DNA from: Tractidigestivibacter scatoligenes
Lineage (GTDB): Bacteria; Actinomycetota; Coriobacteriia; Coriobacteriales; Atopobiaceae
NCBI RefSeq assembly: GCF_001494635.1
Contig: NZ_LOJF01000011.1
Location: 124,001-188,000, forward strand
Direction: 5' to 3'
Length of the DNA stretch: 64,000 nucleotides
Position 1 is the stretch's first letter. Every line of letters starts with the position of its first letter. A model generated the notes under the pieces. That model saw only the letters and a list, made by a program, of their open reading frames with translations, did no database searches and was not told where the DNA came from. Below, piece after piece: positions 42,831-52,266 of the stretch. The position numbers and the translations under genes are program-made.

Positions 42831-43508
42831 CTAGCGCACGAAGGGGTTGCTCGCCAGCTCCTCGGCCATCGTGGTGGCCGGACCGTGTCCGCAGAGAAGC
42901 ACCGTCTGTGGCGCGATCTCGCGGCCCATACGTGCAAGCGAACGGCACATGGCGTCCGGGTCGCCGCCGGCAAGGTCGGTGCGACCGCACGACCCCGGGA
43001 AGAGTGTGTCGCCCACAAAGGCAATCCCTTCCGCCGTGCCCTCCCCCACCAGGCAGATGCCGCCCGGCGTGTGGCCGGGAGTCTCCATCACGCGGAAACG
43101 TGCTGTGCCCACCGCAAGGACGTCGCCCTCGGCAAGCAGGCGAGAAGGCTCGGGCGCATCGTCATCGTAGGCAATGCCGGAGCCTGAATACGCCGGGTCG
43201 CCAGCATGCTCGGCCATCTCGGCGTCGGCCGCCGCAAGCGCGAAGGGCGCACCCGTCGCCGAGACAAGCGCCGCCACGCCGCCCACGTGGTCGCCGTGGC
43301 CGTGGGTTGCCGCCACGCACACGACCTTCTCGCCAGCAAGTGCCGCTGCCACGCGCGCACCGGCAGCTCCGGGGTCTACGACTAACGCCTCGCCGGCAGA
43401 GACGTAGGCGTAGCAGTTGGTCTGGATGGGCCCCACGACAAAGACGCGCACCACGTCGCCGGCGTCTGACGCCGCAAAGGACCCCGCATCGCGAAAGTAG
43501 CTCCTCAT
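42831..43508 (-). CDS. Metallo-beta-lactamase-fold hydrolase (glyoxalase II-like)
   Basis: A 225-residue hydrolase of the MBL fold with the metal site THGHGDHVGG (HxHxDH), a later His in ETPGHTPGG and the Asp in FVGDTLFPG. The YqgX/hydroxyacylglutathione-hydrolase-like subgroup is likely. The ATG at 43508 is two bases past the relA stop, so it is in the relA operon, as in many Gram-positive genomes. A longer upstream open frame lies antiparallel to relA's C-terminus and is not real. Confidence 0.9.
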   Translation of the reverse strand: MRSYFRDAGSFAASDAGDVVRVFVVGPIQTNCYAYVSAGEALVVDPGAAGARVAAALAGEKVVCVAATHGHGDHVGGVAALVSATGAPFALAAADAEMAEHAGDPAYSGSGIAYDDDAPEPSRLLAEGDVLAVGTARFRVMETPGHTPGGICLVGEGTAEGIAFVGDTLFPGSCGRTDLAGGDPDAMCRSLARMGREIAPQTVLLCGHGPATTMAEELASNPFVR

Positions 43509-43510
43509 GG

Positions 43511-46030
43511 CTACACCCGCTGCTTCATCTGGTTGGCGCCTTCGCCGGGCATGATGCGGCGCGCGTCGTAGACCGAAGGCACGCGCGAGACGCTGGCGAG
43601 AAGCGCGTCCAAGAGGCTCGCGTCCGAGATGGCCACGATGAAGCGCAGGCGGGCGATGCCCTGCTTGCCCGTCTGCGTCGCCGCGGAGAGGATGTTGCCG
43701 CCTGCGTCGCCAATGGCGATGGTGATGTCCTTGAGGAGCCCCATGCGGTCCGTGGCCTCGACCACGATCTCGACCCTGAACTCGGTGGCGCCGGAGGTGT
43801 CCCACTCCACAGGGATCATGCGCTCGGGGTGGTTCATGAGGTCGCGAACGTTGGGGCAGTTGGCGCGGTGCACAGACACGCCGCGGCCGCGCGTCACAAA
43901 GCCCACGATGTCGTCGCCGGCCACGGGGTTGCAGCAGTGCGCGAGGTGGACGAGAAGGTCGGCGTCGCCCTTCACGACCACGCCGCAGTTGCTGCGGCGC
44001 CTGGCCCCCTTGGCAGTCTGCGTGATGGCGTAGGACTGCATGAGGGGCTTGTTCTCCTTGATGGCTTCCTCGCGTGCAGCCTGGCGCTCAGCCTCCTTGC
44101 GCGCGGCCTCGAGCTGCTCGGGCGAGCCCTCCTCGAGGATCTCCTCGATGCGGTTGGCCACCTGCTTGGCCGAGACCTTGCCTGTGCCAATGCCGGCAAA
44201 GAGGTCGTCGGGCGTGCGGTAGTCGAACTGAGGGTACACGCGGTCGATGGCCTTGACCGTACGCTGCGTAGAGATGCCGTAGCCACGGCGGCGCAGCTCG
44301 TGGGCGAGCTCGCTTCTGCCCTGCTCGGCGTCATCCGCGCGCGTCTCAACCGAGAAGTACTTGCGGATCTTGGCGCGGGCCGAGGGCGTGACCACGATGT
44401 TCATCCAGTCGCGACTGGGCTTGGCGTTCTTGTTGGTGAGGACCTCTACGCGGTCGCCCATGTTGAGCTTGTAGGTGAGCGGCACAACCGAACCGTTGAC
44501 CTTGGCGCCCACGCAGTGGTTGCCCACCTCGGTGTGGACGGCGTAGGCAAAGTCGAGCGGCGTGGAGTCGCGGCGCAGGCTCATGACCTCGCCCTTTGGC
44601 GTGAAGACAAAGATTTCGTGCTCAAAGAGGTCCACGCGAAGGTTGTTCAGGAACTCATGCGGGTCGTCTATGTCGTCCTCGACGGCCCAGTCAAGGCTCC
44701 TGCGGATCCAGTTGATGGTGGAGTCGATCGAGCGGTCCTCGGCGGACATCTTGCCCTTGGAGTTGCCGGCCTTCTTGTAGAGCCAGTGGGCGGCGACGCC
44801 GTACTCGGAGGCTTCGTGCATCTCGACCGTGCGAATCTGGATCTCGATGGGCTTGCCGTCTGGGCCCACCACCGTGGTGTGGAGCGACTGGTAGAGGTTG
44901 GCTTTTGGCGTGGCGATGTAGTCCTTGAAGCGGCCGGGCATGGGGTGCCACAGCGTGTGGACGGCACCAAGCGCCGAATAGCAGTCCCCCACCGTCTGCG
45001 TGATGATGCGCAGGGCGATAAGGTCGTAGATGTCCGAGAAGTCCCGGCCCTTGCGGGTCATCTTCTGGTAGATGGACCAGAGGTGCTTGGGGCGGCCGGT
45101 GATCTGGTAGTTCTTGAGGCCCACGCGCTTGAGCTCGTCGTCCAGGGTCTTGATGGCAGCCTCGGTGTCGTCCTCGCGCTGGGCGCGCGAGTCCTGCACC
45201 ATACGCGCCACGCGCTGGTACTCCTCGGGCTCGAGCCAGAAGAACGCCAGGTCCTCAAGCTCCCACTTTATGGACGAGATGCCCAGGCGATCGGCGAGAG
45301 GTGCGTAGACGTCCATGGTCTCGCGCGCCTTGAAGAGGCGGCGGTCTGGCGGCAGCGCCGCCAGGGTGCGCATGTTGTGCAGGCGGTCCGCAAGCTTGAT
45401 GATGACCACGCGAATGTCCTTGGACATGGCGAGGAACATCTTGCGCAGATTGAGGGCCTGCTTCTCGTCCATCGAGGTCACCTTGATGGACGTGAGCTTG
45501 GTGACGCCGTCCACCAGCTCGGCCACGGTCTCACCAAAGAGGTCCGAGATCTGCGTGAGCGTGGCCGGGGTGTCCTCCACCGTGTCGTGTAGGAGCGCGG
45601 CACAGATGGTGTCCTCGTCCATGTGGAGGTCCTCGCAGAGGATGAGGGCCACCTCGACGGGGTGGTTGATGTAGGGCTCGCCCGAGCGGCGGCGCTGGTC
45701 ACGGTGGTAGTCGGCCGCAAAGTGGTAGGAGCGGTCGATCTTTGCCCACTCCTCGTCATCGAGATAGGCACGCGCGGCCTCCTCGAGCACGCGGAAGTTG
45801 GCCGCGTCGGGGACCGCAGGCTTCTTGGCGGGTACCGGGGTTGGAGCCGCGGGGGCCGCGGCCGCAGGGGCCGCCGGGGCCTCTACTGGGACAGCTGGTG
45901 CCACGGGGGCAGCAGGGCCCACGGGGGCAGGCGATGCCTCGCCAGCAGGCACCGGAGCCTTGGCTCCTTCCGCAGGCGTCGCAACCAGTGCGTCCTGGGC
46001 CTTCTCGGCCATCGTGCCGTCGTCGCCCAT
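43511..46030 (-). CDS. relA: Bifunctional (p)ppGpp synthetase/hydrolase (Rel)
   Basis: An 839-residue stringent-response enzyme. Residues 1-75 are an Ala/Pro-rich low-complexity tail. The HD hydrolase domain contains HDTVED (His148, Asp149), so hydrolase activity is probably intact. The synthetase domain has GRPKHLWSIYQKM and YDLIALRIIT. TGS (VFTPKGEVMSLRRDSTPLDFAYAVH), a zinc-finger/helical region and a C-terminal ACT domain complete the long-RSH layout. It lies 12 bases after the RecJ-helicase gene. Confidence 0.96.
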   Translation of the reverse strand: MGDDGTMAEKAQDALVATPAEGAKAPVPAGEASPAPVGPAAPVAPAVPVEAPAAPAAAAPAAPTPVPAKKPAVPDAANFRVLEEAARAYLDDEEWAKIDRSYHFAADYHRDQRRRSGEPYINHPVEVALILCEDLHMDEDTICAALLHDTVEDTPATLTQISDLFGETVAELVDGVTKLTSIKVTSMDEKQALNLRKMFLAMSKDIRVVIIKLADRLHNMRTLAALPPDRRLFKARETMDVYAPLADRLGISSIKWELEDLAFFWLEPEEYQRVARMVQDSRAQREDDTEAAIKTLDDELKRVGLKNYQITGRPKHLWSIYQKMTRKGRDFSDIYDLIALRIITQTVGDCYSALGAVHTLWHPMPGRFKDYIATPKANLYQSLHTTVVGPDGKPIEIQIRTVEMHEASEYGVAAHWLYKKAGNSKGKMSAEDRSIDSTINWIRRSLDWAVEDDIDDPHEFLNNLRVDLFEHEIFVFTPKGEVMSLRRDSTPLDFAYAVHTEVGNHCVGAKVNGSVVPLTYKLNMGDRVEVLTNKNAKPSRDWMNIVVTPSARAKIRKYFSVETRADDAEQGRSELAHELRRRGYGISTQRTVKAIDRVYPQFDYRTPDDLFAGIGTGKVSAKQVANRIEEILEEGSPEQLEAARKEAERQAAREEAIKENKPLMQSYAITQTAKGARRRSNCGVVVKGDADLLVHLAHCCNPVAGDDIVGFVTRGRGVSVHRANCPNVRDLMNHPERMIPVEWDTSGATEFRVEIVVEATDRMGLLKDITIAIGDAGGNILSAATQTGKQGIARLRFIVAISDASLLDALLASVSRVPSVYDARRIMPGEGANQMKQRV

Positions 46031-46042
46031 GGTCCCCTCCTC

Positions 46043-49000
46043 CTATTCGCCCACGCGAACGCCAAAGTCGGGCGCAATGGGCCTGTTTATCGCAGAGAGC
46101 AATTCTTCCTCAGTACATGAGAGTACCCATTCGCCAAACTCGCCGCACGCCTCGCGCTCGCGAATGCCCTCGAGGTAGCGGGCAGAACCCTCGAGATCCA
46201 CGTGGCCTGGGTTTGTCGCCATGGTAATAAGCCGCGCATCCCCAAAGCCCGCAAGCGAGAGCAGACCCAGCTCCGAGAAGACCTGGATGCCGCAGGAGAC
46301 GGCGCCCTCGGTGAGCGGACGGCCCTTCACCGTCGCCATGGTCGCAAGCTGAGAGTCGTGCGCCGAGAAGGACGCCTGCCCCACGCTTGCGGCACCCTTG
46401 GAGATGCCACGCAGTGCCCGGTAGAGGGCGGCAAGCTCGTCTCGCGTGGGCGCCACCTGGTCGAGGATGCGCTGCGAAGAGACAAGGTCACGCTGGCCAA
46501 AGAGCAGGTGCACGCAGGCGCTGTTCCCGTCTCGCCCGGCGCGGCCGCTCATCTGGTTGAACTCCACGCGCCCCAGCGGCATGTCGTAGAGCACCACGTT
46601 GCGCACGTTGGGGATGTTCACGCCCTCGCCAAAGGCGCTGGTCGAGACGATGCAGGAGAGCTCGCCCGTGCGGAAGGCGCGCTCGACGTGGGTACGGTCC
46701 GCGCGCGGAAGGCCGGCGTTGTAGAAAGCGACCTTAGGAGCAAGCTCCGGTACCTGATGACGCAGCAGCCTGGCCAGCGTCACCGAGCGCGCGCGAGAGT
46801 TGACGTAGGCGATGCACTTCTCGCCCTGGGCCACAATCGAGACGAGCGCTGCGTCGCGGTCACGCAACCCGCGGCAGTCATCCAGGCGGAGGTTGTCTCG
46901 CACGGAGGGGTCCACGATTACGTCCTGGGCGTCAATGCCGCAGAGGTCGCAGACGTCGTGGGCGACCTCTGGCGAGGCCGTGGCCGTGACGGCGAGGACG
47001 GTAGGCTCGCCGAGCACTGCACGAACGCGGGGCAGGTCGCGATAGGCGTCGCGCGGCCCCGAGCCGGCTGGAGAGCTGTGGTGCGCCTCGTCCACCACAA
47101 GGAAGCCCACGCGCCTGGAGCGTGCGAAGTCGTCCACGTGGATAGCCAGGTACTCGGGCGTGGTGAGGACGATGTCCACCTGGCCGGACGCCAGGGCCTT
47201 GTAGACGCGGGTGCGCTCGTCCGCGGGTGTCTCGCCCGTGAGCACCGCCACGCCCACGCCGAGAGGTGCAAGCTCGTCGGCGAGGTGGTGCGCCTGGTCG
47301 GCCACAAGCGCGCGCAGCGGGTACACAAAGACGCTGGCACGGTGCTGAGCGAGTGCCGTGCGCGCTGCGTGGACGTGGAAGACGAGAGACTTGCCGCGCC
47401 CCGTGGCCATCACGCAGAGGGTGGAGCGGCCTGCCTCAAGGCGCGAGAGGGCCTCCTGCTGAGCGGGAAGGAGCGGATTCTCGCCGATGAGGGCATGAGC
47501 CAGACTTTTCGTGAGGGAGTCGTAGCTCTGGGACGAGGCAGCGGGTGTCCGCGCCGCGGGAGGCTCATCCGGCGCACAGGGCGGCACGGCGCACGGAGCG
47601 GCGGTTCCCTCCTCGGCGCCCCCCTCGCGAGCAAAGAGCTCGTCCACAAAGCTGGGACCAGAGGGCTTCTCGTCCCCACCGTCACGGTAGAGTATGTCCT
47701 TGACCATGAGCTTGGGCTTTGTGCGTCCCTGCCAGGTCTCGTCGACAGCCTCGAAGACAAGGTCTACCACGCTGTCCGTAGCGCAGGCGCGCGGGCAGTC
47801 CGGCACGCGGAACATGATGGCGGGAACGCAAGAGATACCGTCTGTGGCAAGGAAGCGCAGGTGGGCGCCATCGGCACCAACACGCGAGCGGTTCTTCATG
47901 GTGACGCCGCGCACGGCGAAGAGAGGCTTCTTGTTGCCCTGGCCGAAGGGCTGCAGCGCCTCGAGCGATGCAATAGAGGAGACGGTGAGCTCGGAGAGAC
48001 GCACGACCGCCGTGACCTCACCGCGCGACTCAAACTCTTCTGCGGGGAGGGCATCAAGCACGGACTCCAGGCGGTCGCGGAACTCGTCAAGACGCGACGC
48101 TTCGCAGGTCACGCCCACGGCACCGGCGTGACCGCCAAAGCGGACGAGCAGGTCAGAGCACTGCTCGACCGCACGGAATAGGTCAACCGAGCCAACCGAG
48201 CGACCGGACCCGCGCGCAATGCCATCCTGGATGGTGAAGAGGATTGCGGGCACGTGGTAGCGGTTCACGATGCGGCTTGCCACGATGCCCTTGACGCCCT
48301 CGTGCCAGCCCTCGCCGCCAACAACAATCACGCGGCCACCGTGCCAGGTGGCGGCCACCTTCGCGAGCGCCTCCTCGGTGAGGGTAGACTCTATCTCGCG
48401 GCGCTGCCTGTTGATGTCCTCGAGCTGCCCCGCAAGCACCGGTGCCTGGGCGGGGTCGCTCGTCATGAGCAGGTCGATTGCCACGTCGGTGGTGCCCATG
48501 CGACCGGCCGCGTTGAGGCGCGGGATGATCGAGAAAGGCAGAGAGTCCGCGGTGACCTCAGAGATATCCTGACCCGCGCAGGCCGCAAGGGCCACCAGGC
48601 CGGGACGCGAGGTCCTTCTCAGCCGCTCTATACCGTCGGCGACGATGGCGCGGTTCTCGGGCGAAAGCTGCATCATGTCCGAGAGGGTGCCCAGGGCGGC
48701 GACGTCGGTGTAAGAGCGCCAGACGTCCGGCTTCCCCAAGCGCTGGCCCAGCGCCGCCAAGAGCTTGAGCGCCACGCCCGCGCCCGCAAGATCGCGAGAG
48801 GGACCGTCCGCCGCGAGCTTGGGGTCCGTCACGGGAACGCCCTGGGGCACAAGGTCTGCCGGCTCGTGGTGGTCGGTCACAACCACGTCGATGCCCTGCT
48901 CGCGGAGCCAGTCGACCTCGTGCTCGGCAGCGATGCCGTTGTCGACGGTCACGATGAGATCGGGCTTGCCGTCTGCCAGCACGCGGTCGAGTGCCGCCTT

Positions 49001-49387
49001 GGTGAGGCCGTAGCCCTCGCCAAAGCGATGCGGGATGTAGGCGCGGGCGCGCCCGCCCAGTTCGCGCAGGCCCAGCGCGAGGATACAGGTGGAGCTCATG
49101 CCATCCACGTCGAAGTCGCCAAAGACGGCGATGTCCTCCCCCGCCCTCACTGCGCGCTCGACGCGGTCTGCCGCCTCGGCCATGCCAGGGATGATGAGAG
49201 GATCTGCCCAGTCACGCTCGAGCGAGGGGGTGAGGAATGCACGGGCCGCCTCAACGTTGGTAAAGCCACGGGCAGCAAGGACCCGCGCCACCAGCGGTGG
49301 CACGCCCAGAGCGTCAGCGAGAGACGCCTCGGCGCGCGGATCCGCGTCGAGGACATCCCAGCGTCGACTGTCAAGCAGGCCGGGCAC
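46043..49387 (-). CDS. RecJ exonuclease fused to a RecQ-like helicase
   Basis: A 1114-residue fusion. Residues ~1-570 are RecJ: DFDVDG (91-96), TVDNG, DHH (172-174), GGHAGAVG and the OB-like region ending KPKLMVKDIL. A Pro/Ala-rich linker (~570-640) follows, then an SF2 helicase with Walker A MATGRGKS, motif II VDEAHH, SATAS-like VTATASP and motif VI QMSGRAGRDG. RecJ digests 5'-ended single strands; a RecQ-type helicase makes such strands, so the fusion could resect ends as one chain. The start is GTG 49387, with AAGGAAG upstream. It sits between secF and relA, where recJ is often found. Confidence 0.92.
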   Translation of the reverse strand: MPGLLDSRRWDVLDADPRAEASLADALGVPPLVARVLAARGFTNVEAARAFLTPSLERDWADPLIIPGMAEAADRVERAVRAGEDIAVFGDFDVDGMSSTCILALGLRELGGRARAYIPHRFGEGYGLTKAALDRVLADGKPDLIVTVDNGIAAEHEVDWLREQGIDVVVTDHHEPADLVPQGVPVTDPKLAADGPSRDLAGAGVALKLLAALGQRLGKPDVWRSYTDVAALGTLSDMMQLSPENRAIVADGIERLRRTSRPGLVALAACAGQDISEVTADSLPFSIIPRLNAAGRMGTTDVAIDLLMTSDPAQAPVLAGQLEDINRQRREIESTLTEEALAKVAATWHGGRVIVVGGEGWHEGVKGIVASRIVNRYHVPAILFTIQDGIARGSGRSVGSVDLFRAVEQCSDLLVRFGGHAGAVGVTCEASRLDEFRDRLESVLDALPAEEFESRGEVTAVVRLSELTVSSIASLEALQPFGQGNKKPLFAVRGVTMKNRSRVGADGAHLRFLATDGISCVPAIMFRVPDCPRACATDSVVDLVFEAVDETWQGRTKPKLMVKDILYRDGGDEKPSGPSFVDELFAREGGAEEGTAAPCAVPPCAPDEPPAARTPAASSQSYDSLTKSLAHALIGENPLLPAQQEALSRLEAGRSTLCVMATGRGKSLVFHVHAARTALAQHRASVFVYPLRALVADQAHHLADELAPLGVGVAVLTGETPADERTRVYKALASGQVDIVLTTPEYLAIHVDDFARSRRVGFLVVDEAHHSSPAGSGPRDAYRDLPRVRAVLGEPTVLAVTATASPEVAHDVCDLCGIDAQDVIVDPSVRDNLRLDDCRGLRDRDAALVSIVAQGEKCIAYVNSRARSVTLARLLRHQVPELAPKVAFYNAGLPRADRTHVERAFRTGELSCIVSTSAFGEGVNIPNVRNVVLYDMPLGRVEFNQMSGRAGRDGNSACVHLLFGQRDLVSSQRILDQVAPTRDELAALYRALRGISKGAASVGQASFSAHDSQLATMATVKGRPLTEGAVSCGIQVFSELGLLSLAGFGDARLITMATNPGHVDLEGSARYLEGIREREACGEFGEWVLSCTEEELLSAINRPIAPDFGVRVGE

Positions 49388-49388
49388 G

Positions 49389-50372
49389 CTAGACTTCCTT
49401 GGGCTCGTTCTTCTCGGCGTCGCCAGCGGGGGCTGCCGCAACCTTGGCTGCACTGCCGTACTTTGCCTCGAGCTTGGCCCACTTGGGCTCGCGCGTCTTC
49501 CAGATTGCCAGCAGCGGGGATGCCACGGCGAAGCTCGAGTAGGTGCCCAGGATTTCGCCGACGAGGATAGCGAAGGCGAAGTCCTTGAGCGTGGCGCCGC
49601 CGATGGCCAGCATGCAGATAACCGGCACGAGCGTCACGATCGTGGTGTTGATGGTACGGACGATGACCTCGTTGATCGAGAAGTTGCAGATCTCGAAGTA
49701 GGTGTGGTGCACGCCGTCGCGGAGCTGCTTGGCATTCTCGTTCATGCGGTTGAACTCGACCACGGTGTCGTAGAGCGAGTAGCCCATGATGGTGAGCAGT
49801 GCGGCAATGACGTTGGGCGAGATGTCGATCTGGAACCAGGCATAGACGCCCAGCGTGATCACGAGGTCGTGGATGAGCGCGATCACGGCCGTGATGGACA
49901 TCTTGAACTCGTAGCGGAACGAGACATAGGCGATGATGAGGAGAATGGCCACGCCAAACGCCATGAGCGAGGAGCGAGTGGTGTCGGCGCCCCAGTCGGG
50001 GCCGATGGTCGTGACGGTGTAGTTGTCGCTCGTGAGGCCCAGGGACTCGGCGGCCGCCTGCGCGTGAGCGTTTGCGGTGGTGGGGTCGGTAGTGTCGGAG
50101 CGAACGAGGAAGCCCGCCTCGCCCTGCGTGGTGGTGGTCTGGACGGTGGCTGTGCCCTCATCCGTTGCCGCGAGGGCGTCACGCATCTGCTCGATGGTGA
50201 TATTGCCCGTCTGGTAGAAGTCTATCTCGGTGCCACCCGTGAACTCGATGCCAAAGACCAGGCCGCGCACGGCGAGGCCCACGATGGAGAGAATCACGAG
50301 GATGCACGAGAGCATGAGGAACTGCTTGCGGTGGCCAATGAACGAGATCTCGTGGGAGAAGTGGCTACGCAC
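49389..50372 (-). CDS. secF: Protein translocase subunit SecF
   Basis: A 327-residue membrane subunit that helps Sec export by proton-driven pulling. It has the first helix, the large outer loop with FGIEFTGGTEID, and the conserved helices IALIHDLVITLGVYAW and GYSLYDTVVEFNR. I use GTG 50372, which overlaps the secD stop by 8 bases with GGGGGGTGA upstream. The C-terminal tail is Ala-rich. Confidence 0.95.
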   Translation of the reverse strand: MRSHFSHEISFIGHRKQFLMLSCILVILSIVGLAVRGLVFGIEFTGGTEIDFYQTGNITIEQMRDALAATDEGTATVQTTTTQGEAGFLVRSDTTDPTTANAHAQAAAESLGLTSDNYTVTTIGPDWGADTTRSSLMAFGVAILLIIAYVSFRYEFKMSITAVIALIHDLVITLGVYAWFQIDISPNVIAALLTIMGYSLYDTVVEFNRMNENAKQLRDGVHHTYFEICNFSINEVIVRTINTTIVTLVPVICMLAIGGATLKDFAFAILVGEILGTYSSFAVASPLLAIWKTREPKWAKLEAKYGSAAKVAAAPAGDAEKNEPKEV

Positions 50373-51900
50373 GAGCCTCACCCCCCTTCGCGGACGAGGC
50401 GGGCACCTTGGCGCCCCTCGCCTTCTGAGCCTCCTGGGACCTGCGCTCTGCCTCGGCGATATCCTGGTCGACGCCCCAGAAGCCGGGGTGCGACGGGATG
50501 ACATGGGCGGCGAGGAGCCGGAGCGTGGGCGCCTTGAAGCCGAACATGGTCACGATGTCGCAGGCGACGCCGAGCGCCAGCGTGAGGCCAAAGCCCTTGA
50601 CGGTGCCGGTGCCCACGAAGAAGAGCGCAAGCGCGGTGACGAGGGTCACGATGTCGGCGTCAAGCGAGGTCATGATGCCGTGACGCGCGCCCGAGACGGA
50701 GGCGTTCTTGACGGTACGACCCATACGGATCTCCTCGCGGAAGCGCTCGAGCACCAGGATCGAGGAGTCTGCAGCGGATCCCGTGGTGAGAACCATGCCC
50801 GCGAGTCCCGGCAGCGACAGCGAGAACATGCCGTAGTGCGAGAGGATGGCGAGAAGCCCCAGGTAGAGAATAGCGAAGACCACCAGTGAGCCAAGTGTGA
50901 GGAGCCCCAGGCCGCGATAGAAGAAGAACAGGTAGACGATTACGATGGCTACACCGATGACAAGGGCGAGAATGCCCTGGTTGAGCGAGTCCTGGCCGAG
51001 CGTGGGGCCAACCACGCGGCTCTCGGAGTAGTTGAGGCTAACCGGCAGCGAGCCGGAGTCGAGCACTGTCTTGAGCTCCTGGGCAGCGTCGCTCGTGAAG
51101 TTGCCGGTGATGGAGACCTTGCCGCCAGAAATCTCCTCCTGCACGGCGGGAGCGGACTGCACCACGCCGTCGAGCACGATGCAGATCTGGCCGTTGGTGG
51201 GAGCGAGCTCCTTAGTCACCTGGTCAAAGATGTCAGCACCCTCGGAGTTGAAGGTGATGTTCACCGCATAGGTGCCCACAGAGGTCGAGGACTGAGCGAC
51301 GGAGGTTGACTCGATGTAGGAGCCGTCGAGGAAGGCGGTGTAGGTACCCTGTTCAAGCGTCACGTTGGAGGCGCCGGCCTCAATCTTCGCGAGAGCGTCC
51401 GCGTCACCGATGTCGTCGAGGCGGACGAACTCAAGGTGGCCGGTCTGGCCGATGGTCTGGACCGCAGAGTCCGCGTCCGTGGCGCCGGGAATCTGGACCA
51501 GGATCGAGTTGGTACCCTGGATCTGCACGGTTGCCTCGGAGGCGCCCAGCGTGTTGACGCGCTTCTCGACGATGGTCTTGGCGGTGTTCATCTCATCTGC
51601 GGTGGGTGCGGAGCCATCCTGCTTGGAGGCGGTGAGAATCACCGAGACGCCACCCTGGATGTCAAGGCCAGTGGTGATGCGCTCGCCGAGCGGAGTGAAG
51701 CAGAAGATGCATGCCACGCAGACGACAGCCGTCACCACAATCGTGGAGACGTAGCGGCGCACGGTTGGGTTCATGCGGCGGCGCTTGGTGCGTGCAGGGC
51801 GAGCTGAGCGGGCGCCCTTCGAGCCGCGGGATTTCGACTCGGTAGCGTTCCACCGGTCGAGGCCTGTTTTGGGGGCCTCGCGGTCTTGCTTTTGGGCCAT
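50365..51900 (-). CDS. secD: Protein translocase subunit SecD
   Basis: A 511-residue membrane subunit paired with SecF. It has GLDIQGGVSVILT, LPVSLNYSESRVVGPTLGQDSL and GMVLTTGSAADSSILVLERFREE. The start is ATG 51900, with GGAAGG upstream; the longer open frame runs into repeat DNA and is excluded. The first ~45 residues are charged and Arg-rich. No yajC is seen between secD and tgt. Confidence 0.96.
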   Translation of the reverse strand: MAQKQDREAPKTGLDRWNATESKSRGSKGARSARPARTKRRRMNPTVRRYVSTIVVTAVVCVACIFCFTPLGERITTGLDIQGGVSVILTASKQDGSAPTADEMNTAKTIVEKRVNTLGASEATVQIQGTNSILVQIPGATDADSAVQTIGQTGHLEFVRLDDIGDADALAKIEAGASNVTLEQGTYTAFLDGSYIESTSVAQSSTSVGTYAVNITFNSEGADIFDQVTKELAPTNGQICIVLDGVVQSAPAVQEEISGGKVSITGNFTSDAAQELKTVLDSGSLPVSLNYSESRVVGPTLGQDSLNQGILALVIGVAIVIVYLFFFYRGLGLLTLGSLVVFAILYLGLLAILSHYGMFSLSLPGLAGMVLTTGSAADSSILVLERFREEIRMGRTVKNASVSGARHGIMTSLDADIVTLVTALALFFVGTGTVKGFGLTLALGVACDIVTMFGFKAPTLRLLAAHVIPSHPGFWGVDQDIAEAERRSQEAQKARGAKVPASSAKGGEARA

Positions 51901-51976
51901 GTGCAAACCTTCCGTTTTTCGGCAAACATGCCGTCCGGGTGCGGGAGACGCCCGGCTGTGGTTGTTTTCCGAAGCC

Positions 51977-51982
51977 ATTATA
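51977..51982 (-). promoter_or_regulatory. Candidate -10 box of secD-secF
   Basis: A perfect TATAAT on the minus strand 77 bases upstream of the secD ATG, with no good -35. It lies in the 366-base gap 51901-52266, whose other content is the inverted-repeat pair family. Confidence 0.4.
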
Positions 51983-52088
51983 GGGTTTGCCCCGCAACGA
52001 CGCTGAGTGGGCCTTTGGCCCCGTCCCTTCGACCCCCGCCGCCGGTTGCTCTCTTCTCGCCTTGCCCGCATCCTGCGCACCCGCCCGT

Positions 52089-52253
52089 TGTTACCGGGCC
52101 GTCTTGGCCCCAGAGCGTTTTCGCAGGTGAGGCCTGATTGGAGACCACGGGCCGGTAATATCACACGTCTCGCTGCCGCCACTGTTACCGGCCCGTTTGG
52201 GAACCGCCAGTGCTATCTGGGAGAACGCTCGGGAGTCGCGACGGCCCGGTAAC
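52089..52253. repeat. Two tandem inverted-repeat elements (family D)
   Basis: Element 1 is GTTACCGGGCCGT (52089-52101) with ACGGGCCGGTAAT (52146-52158). Element 2 is GTTACCGGCCCGT (52183-52195) with ACGGCCCGGTAAC (52240-52252). Both span ~70 bp, and the left arms are 94 bp apart. An isolated half copy lies at 42558. They fill the gap between tgt and secD. Confidence 0.8.
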
Positions 52254-52266
52254 AAAGTCCGAGCGC

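Noticed and set aside
42831-43805. 324-codon version of the MBL-hydrolase frame
   Set aside because: The first 99 codons lie over the end of relA on the same strand in another frame and are Arg/His-rich. The ATG at 43508 follows the relA stop.
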